Shown piece by piece: positions 12,669 to 15,968 of a stretch of 15,968 nucleotides of DNA (the first letter of the stretch is position 1; each line of letters opens with the position of its first letter). Position numbers and translations under genes: made by a program. Source of the stretch: an uncultured Ideonella sp. (GTDB lineage Bacteria > Pseudomonadota > Gammaproteobacteria > Burkholderiales > Burkholderiaceae); contig CAMLGG010000112.1 in NCBI GenBank assembly GCA_946479475.1, positions 1 through 15,968 of the forward strand. Reading direction: 5' to 3'. The notes below the pieces were generated by a model. The model saw nothing but the letters and a program-made list of their open reading frames with translations. It was not told the DNA's origin and did not search any database.

Positions 12669-12781
12669 CAACGGGCTAGGGATGTCCCCTCGCTGTAACA
12701 GCGCCAAGAAGGCAGACGAAAGCGCTAAGCTTTTGCACGCAAGGGAGCCATCGAGAACAGCGCTGCGGGTGGGAGCCCGCC
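12669..12781 (+). other. Short intergenic region before the diguanylate cyclase gene
   Basis: It holds a dyad CGCTG-TAA-CAGCG at 12691-12703, which could be a weak attenuator or operator. A small hairpin GCGGG-N6-CCCGC at 12765-12780 has the Shine-Dalgarno GGGAG of the next gene in its loop. No convincing promoter was recognised, so read-through from apbE is possible. Confidence 0.35.
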
Positions 12782-14179
12782 ATGCCCGACCAAGCCTCGA
12801 GAAGGGTCCCAGTCCTCCTGTCGAACGCCGTGCCGTCGGCCGCCGAGCAGCGTCTCGCGCTGACGGTCGTGCTGCTGTCGACCCTGGCCTTTGCCGCGGC
12901 CGCCCCGTTCGCCCGGACGCAACTGCCCGCGCAGCCTGTCTTCATCGCCGTCTACCAGTCGGTGCTGGCCATCAACGATGCCGTCACCGCCGCGTTGCTG
13001 CTCGGCCTGTTCGGCCTGATGCGCTCGCGAGCCCTGCTGCTGCTCGGCGGGGCCTACCTCTTCACCGGCCTCGTGGCGCTGGTCCATGCCCTGAGCTTTC
13101 CCGGCCTGTTCGGGGCCAACGGCCTGCTCGGCGGCGGTGGCCAGACGACCGCATGGCTTTACATGTTGTGGCACGGCGCCTTCCCGCTGGCGGTGATCGG
13201 CTACGCGATGCTGGGCCAGCGCGCGGCGCCATCGGCCTGGCAGACCGGCGAGGCCGTGGCCCTCACCGCGGGTGCGGCCGTCCTGCTCGTCGCCGTCTTC
13301 GCCCTGCTGACGACCGTGGGAGAGGCCCGGCTGCCGGCCATCATGGTGGGCCACCGCTACACGGCCACCATGTTCACCGTCGTGACGCTGGTCTGGTCGG
13401 CCAGCGCCGGGGCCGCCGCGGTGATGTGGCGCCACCGCGCCCGCTCGGTGCTGGACCTGTGGCTGTTCGTGTCGATGTGCGCCTGGGTCTTCGACATCGG
13501 CCTGAGCGCCCTGTTCAACGGTGGCCGCTTCGACCTCGGCTTCTACGCCGGCCGGATGTACGGCCTGCTCGCCTCGAGCTTCGTGCTCGTCACCCTTCTG
13601 GCGCAGACGCTGCGCCTGTATGGCCAGCTCGCCGCGGCCAACGACACCCTGCGCGACCTGGCCGAGCGCGACGGCCTGACGGGGCTGTTCAACCGCCGCT
13701 ATTTCGACCAGACGCTGACGGCGGAGTTGCTGCGCAACGCGCGCGAGAGGCGCCCCCTGTCGCTGCTGCTCGTCGACGTCGACCACTTCAAGCACTTCAA
13801 CGACACCCACGGCCACCTGGCCGGCGACGCCTGTCTGTGCATCGTCGCGAGGTGCGTGCGCCAGTGCGCCGGCCGCCCGGCGGACCTGGCGGCGCGCTTC
13901 GGCGGCGAGGAGTTCGCGCTTCTCCTGCCCTGCACCGACGGCGCCGGCGCCTTGCGAGTGGCCGAGCAGGTGCGTGCCACGGTGGCCTCCGGCGCGTCCG
14001 GGAACGGCCACCCGGTCACGGTCAGCGTGGGCGCCGCCACCCTGTGGCCCCTACCCGGCACGCGGGCCGACGAGGTCATCGCCGCCGCGGACGGCGCCCT
14101 CTACGCCGCCAAGGCCGGCGGGCGGGACCGCGTCGTGCCGCTGCAGGTCGCCAAGGCCTGGACAGGCCTCGCCGCGTGA
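12782..14179 (+). CDS. Membrane-bound diguanylate cyclase (MASE4-like sensor plus GGDEF)
   Basis: This 465-aa protein would make cyclic di-GMP from two GTP. Residues 25-280 contain about eight hydrophobic helices with MASE4-like features: FIAVYQSVLAINDAVTAALLL (the YQ and ND residues), AYLFTGLVALVHALSFPGLF and WLYMLWHGAFPLAVIGYA. A short coiled linker (about 276-294) leads into the GGDEF domain, DGLTGLFNRRYFDQ at 297-310, VDVDHFKHFND at 331-341 and active-site GGEEF at 374-378. The inhibitory I-site RPAD (365-368) lies five residues before GGEEF, so product feedback is expected. The enzyme looks catalytically intact. GGGAG lies 6 nt before the ATG. It is 113 nt downstream of apbE on the same strand; a functional link to the PQQ cluster is not evident from sequence. 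Confidence 0.93.
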   Translation: MPDQASRRVPVLLSNAVPSAAEQRLALTVVLLSTLAFAAAAPFARTQLPAQPVFIAVYQSVLAINDAVTAALLLGLFGLMRSRALLLLGGAYLFTGLVALVHALSFPGLFGANGLLGGGGQTTAWLYMLWHGAFPLAVIGYAMLGQRAAPSAWQTGEAVALTAGAAVLLVAVFALLTTVGEARLPAIMVGHRYTATMFTVVTLVWSASAGAAAVMWRHRARSVLDLWLFVSMCAWVFDIGLSALFNGGRFDLGFYAGRMYGLLASSFVLVTLLAQTLRLYGQLAAANDTLRDLAERDGLTGLFNRRYFDQTLTAELLRNARERRPLSLLLVDVDHFKHFNDTHGHLAGDACLCIVARCVRQCAGRPADLAARFGGEEFALLLPCTDGAGALRVAEQVRATVASGASGNGHPVTVSVGAATLWPLPGTRADEVIAAADGALYAAKAGGRDRVVPLQVAKAWTGLAA

Positions 14180-14189
14180 AAGCCGCGGC

Positions 14190-14223
14190 GCTGCTGCCCC
14201 AGGCTCCTTCGCCGGCAGCCAGC
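14190..14223. terminator. Candidate terminator hairpin between convergent genes
   Basis: GCTG-CTGCC (14190-14198) pairs with GGCAG-C-CAGC (14214-14223), giving nine base pairs with one bulged C and a 15-nt loop. It lies 10 nt after the diguanylate cyclase stop, facing the 82-aa gene. No T-tract follows, so confidence is low. Confidence 0.35.
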
Positions 14224-14230
14224 TCGGCAC

Positions 14231-14479
14231 CTACCCTTCGCTGGGATTGGCCGTGACCCACAGGTCACCGGGCATGGTGAGAAGCTGGGCTGGCAATTCC
14301 AGGTCTTCGAAGGGATTCGCCTCGTGCGAGGCATCTCCCAGGCGGAGCAGCTCGTCGAGCGCTTCGCGCAACGCCTGCGCCGAACGGCGCACATCCGGCG
14401 AGAGCTGACCAGTCTGACCAAGACGTTCGATGAACGAAGGCACACGGTCGCCGCCGCTGCCCTGGAAGTTGTTGCTCAT
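14231..14479 (-). CDS. Small hypothetical protein (82 aa)
   Basis: I do not recognise a family. The product is a soluble, acidic 82-aa protein without signal peptide, membrane segment or cysteine. Residues 28-50 (PDVRRSAQALREALDELLRL) look like one amphipathic helix, followed by NPFEDLELPAQLLTMPGDLW (55-74), which is hydrophobic and proline-bearing, as in a small folded or adaptor protein. The ATG at 14479 has AGGGA 8 nt upstream, and the codon pattern (G/C at third positions) is like that of its neighbours, supporting a real gene. It stands alone, convergent with the diguanylate cyclase gene and divergent from the GIY-YIG-like gene. Confidence 0.65.
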   Translation of the reverse strand: MSNNFQGSGGDRVPSFIERLGQTGQLSPDVRRSAQALREALDELLRLGDASHEANPFEDLELPAQLLTMPGDLWVTANPSEG

Positions 14480-14692
14480 TGGACCATTCCCTGTTGAAGA
14501 CTCGAGGATCCCGGGCCGCTCTACATGGCGGTTCGCTGCGAGATCAGTGCAGCTCGGGTCAGTCTATGAGCGCGGGCCCGGTCACAGCGGGCGAAGAACG
14601 CAGCGATTGCCGGTCAATCCGCCCGATCGTCGGCCTCGTCAGGCGGAAATCGGCGCGCACCGGGCGATCGACAGCTCGCTAGACTCAGGCCG

Positions 14693-15028
14693 ATGCCGCG
14701 CCGCGAGCCTCGCCATCATCATCACGTGTACGTCGTCGAGCTGTCGGACCGCGTCTGGAACGAGCCGGGCTTCCGCAAGGCCAACCCGGATTACCGGCTG
14801 GGCAAGCCGTTCGTGTACGTCGGCATGACCGGGCTCGACCCGGACCTGCGCTTCGACAGGCACAAGGCCGGGATCCAGGCCAATCGCTTCGTTCGCGAGT
14901 ACGGCCTGCGCCTGCTGCCGAAGCTGTACGAGGTCTACAACCCGATGCCCTACGAGGCTGCGCGAGAGATGGAGGTAGAGCTCGCGATCGAACTGCGCGA
15001 GGCAGGCTTCGGCGTGTGGCAGGCCTGA
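14693..15028 (+). CDS. Small GIY-YIG-like protein (111 aa)
   Basis: The protein looks like a minimal GIY-YIG nuclease-fold domain. VYVVEL (12-17) stands where GIY would be and VYVGMTG (41-47) where YIG would be. RFDRHKAG (53-60) supplies the conserved Arg and His/Lys. NRFVREYGLRLLPKLYE (64-80) is a typical helix region, and the acidic helix EMEVELAIELREAG (92-105) may hold the metal-binding Glu. The first motif is degenerate and the first two strands are separated by a longer insertion than in UvrC-type domains, so nuclease activity is uncertain. The His-rich start HHHH (8-11) is notable. A TAGACT box at 14680-14685 lies just ahead of the ATG, and no strong Shine-Dalgarno sequence is present, so the mRNA may be leaderless. 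Confidence 0.7.
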   Translation: MPRREPRHHHHVYVVELSDRVWNEPGFRKANPDYRLGKPFVYVGMTGLDPDLRFDRHKAGIQANRFVREYGLRLLPKLYEVYNPMPYEAAREMEVELAIELREAGFGVWQA

Positions 15029-15063
15029 GCGGACCGGCTGCGTCATCGCCCCGGCCCGTCCGC
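15029..15063. terminator. Weak hairpin between convergent genes
   Basis: GCGGAC (15029-15034), immediately after the GIY-YIG-like stop, pairs with GTCCGC (15058-15063) across a 23-nt loop. It faces the arfB gene, whose stop is at 15084. The large loop and lack of a T-tract make this a tentative call. Confidence 0.25.
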
Positions 15064-15083
15064 CCCCCCGCATTCGACGCGGA

Positions 15084-15482
15084 TCACTCCACCGGCTTGC
15101 GCCGCTCCGCCTTCACCGCGGAGCGGATCGCCTTGCCTTGCAGCCGACGCTGCCTGGAGCCGTAGGTGGGCCTGGTCGGCCGCCTGGGCAACTGCTCCTG
15201 CGAAGCATCGTCGACGATCGCCTGCAGCCGGGACATCGCCAGTGCCTTGTTCTGCTCCTGGCTGCGCTCGGATTGCGACTTGATCACGAGGATGCCTTCC
15301 TTGCTCACTCGTCGCCCGGGCAGCGCGAGCAGCCGGTCTTTCACGGCAGGAGGCAGCGACGACGCACGGACGTCGAAACGCAGCTGCACCGCGCTCGAGA
15401 CCTTGTTGACGTTCTGTCCGCCCGGGCCCTGCGCACGCATCGCGCTGAACTCGACTTCGTCTTCGCTGACCCTGGCATTCAT
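15084..15482 (-). CDS. arfB: Alternative ribosome-rescue factor ArfB (peptidyl-tRNA hydrolase, YaeJ)
   Basis: This 132-aa protein rescues stalled ribosomes by hydrolysing peptidyl-tRNA. The release-factor catalytic motif GPGGQNVNK is at 19-27 with GGQ at 21-23, preceded by EFSAMRAQ. The region VSKEGILVIKSQSERSQEQNK (59-79) is typical of the family. The C-terminal tail from about 100 onward is rich in Arg and Lys (RRPTRPTYGSRQRRLQGKA), as needed to enter the empty mRNA channel. The length is normal. The first ATG (15482) is taken as start; the Shine-Dalgarno sequence is weak. The acnA stop is only 14 nt upstream, so translation probably depends on read-through from acnA. Confidence 0.95.
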   Translation of the reverse strand: MNARVSEDEVEFSAMRAQGPGGQNVNKVSSAVQLRFDVRASSLPPAVKDRLLALPGRRVSKEGILVIKSQSERSQEQNKALAMSRLQAIVDDASQEQLPRRPTRPTYGSRQRRLQGKAIRSAVKAERRKPVE

Positions 15483-15496
15483 TCGCGGATGATCGC

Positions 15497-15968
15497 TCAG
15501 TACGCCGGCGGATCGCTGGCGGGGAAGGACTGCTCGGAGCCCTTGTCGACGTGGCCTTGCGTCGGCTCGTGGCCTGGCGTCGGCTGGGCAGCGGATGCTC
15601 CGGCTGGTGCCACGCTCTGCGCACGGTCGCGCCCGCCGAGCAGTTGCCTCAGCACATACTGCAGGATGCCGCCGTGGCGGTAGTACAGGAGCTCCTGCGG
15701 GGTGTCGATTCGCACCAGCGCCGGGAACTCGATCGCGGAGCCATCGTCGCGCGTGGCTCTGACCTGCACCGTGCGGCCATCGTGGAAGGCCGAGGCCACG
15801 CGCTCGCGAAGGCCGATGACGTCCAGGCGCTCCTCGCCCGTCAGGCCCAGGGCCTCCACCGAATCGCCGCCGACGAACTGCAGCGGCAGGATCCCCATGC
15901 CGACCAGGTTGGAGCGGTGGATGCGCTCGAAGCTCTCGGCGATCACCGCCTTGATGCCCTGCAGGAAC
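15497..15968 (-). CDS. acnA: Aconitate hydratase A, C-terminal part, with an unusual tail (runs off window)
   Basis: The last 156 residues of the citrate/isocitrate isomerase of the TCA cycle are present; the gene continues beyond 15968. The domain-4 swivel signature is clear, with AVIAESFERIHRSNLVGMGI followed by LPLQF, where the Arg of SFERIHRSN is an active-site residue. LTGEERLDVIGL and the C-terminal RIDTPQELLYYRHGGILQYVLRQLL follow. Most AcnA proteins end about here. This one continues for 46 residues through an Ala/Pro/Gly-rich linker to DKGSEQSFPASDPPAY, whose SFPASDPP resembles a motif I know from small proteobacterial proteins of unknown function. arfB follows 14 nt downstream on the same strand. 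Confidence 0.95.
   Translation of the reverse strand, partial: FLQGIKAVIAESFERIHRSNLVGMGILPLQFVGGDSVEALGLTGEERLDVIGLRERVASAFHDGRTVQVRATRDDGSAIEFPALVRIDTPQELLYYRHGGILQYVLRQLLGGRDRAQSVAPAGASAAQPTPGHEPTQGHVDKGSEQSFPASDPPAY

Noticed and set aside
12725..14011. 428-codon minus-strand frame
   Set aside because: It is antisense to the diguanylate cyclase, whose GGEEF, I-site and membrane helices are unambiguous.

Overview
The window is very GC-rich, densely coding DNA with strong G/C third-position bias. Its gene repertoire includes an AcoR-type sigma-54 activator, cytochrome PedF, a MoxJ-like binding protein, AcnA-ArfB and a MASE4-GGDEF protein. Together these suggest a betaproteobacterium of the order Burkholderiales (Comamonadaceae/Rubrivivax-Leptothrix-like). 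This is inferred from protein character; no rRNA is present. There is no tRNA, IS element, CRISPR array or phage gene.

Layout. (1) Positions 1-652, minus strand: N-terminal 217 residues of an NAD(P)-dependent aldehyde dehydrogenase. (2) 1111-3180, plus: AcoR-like GAF/AAA+/Fis sigma-54 activator. (3) 3290-4162, plus: a divergent, solitary PqqB-like protein. (4) 9273 down to 4285, minus: a tight four-gene operon of PedF-type cytochrome c, MoxJ-like periplasmic binding protein, a YncD/PqqU-type TonB-dependent receptor, and a cytochrome b561 fused to a YVTN beta-propeller. (5) 9577-12668, plus: a NosR/NirI-like flavin/Fe-S membrane protein overlapping its partner ApbE by 4 nt. (6) 12782-14179, plus: MASE4-GGDEF diguanylate cyclase. 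(7) Housekeeping and unknown genes: an 82-aa hypothetical (minus), a GIY-YIG-like 111-aa protein (plus), ArfB (minus) and the C-terminal part of aconitase AcnA (minus).

Main result. Regions 1-5 look like one accessory system for PQQ (quinoprotein) alcohol oxidation, although no quinoprotein dehydrogenase lies in the window. It holds a probable PQQ receptor, a PQQ-biosynthesis relative, quinoprotein-associated periplasmic proteins, a cytochrome c acceptor, an aldehyde dehydrogenase for the product, and a membrane b561/propeller fusion plus a flavinylated Fe-S electron-transfer module. I found near-consensus sigma-54 promoters (GG-N10-GC, TTGCA at -12) in front of pqqB (3203-3218), pedF (9339-9324) and the nosR-like gene (9516-9531). 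A weaker one precedes the aldehyde dehydrogenase (726-711). The sigma-54 activator encoded in the window is the obvious candidate to control all four, so these transcription units probably form one regulon. The promoter at 9516-9531 also argues for 9577 rather than 9544 as the start of the nosR-like gene.

Limits: family assignments come from recognised motifs and remembered homologues, without any database search. The joint function of the cluster is inference.
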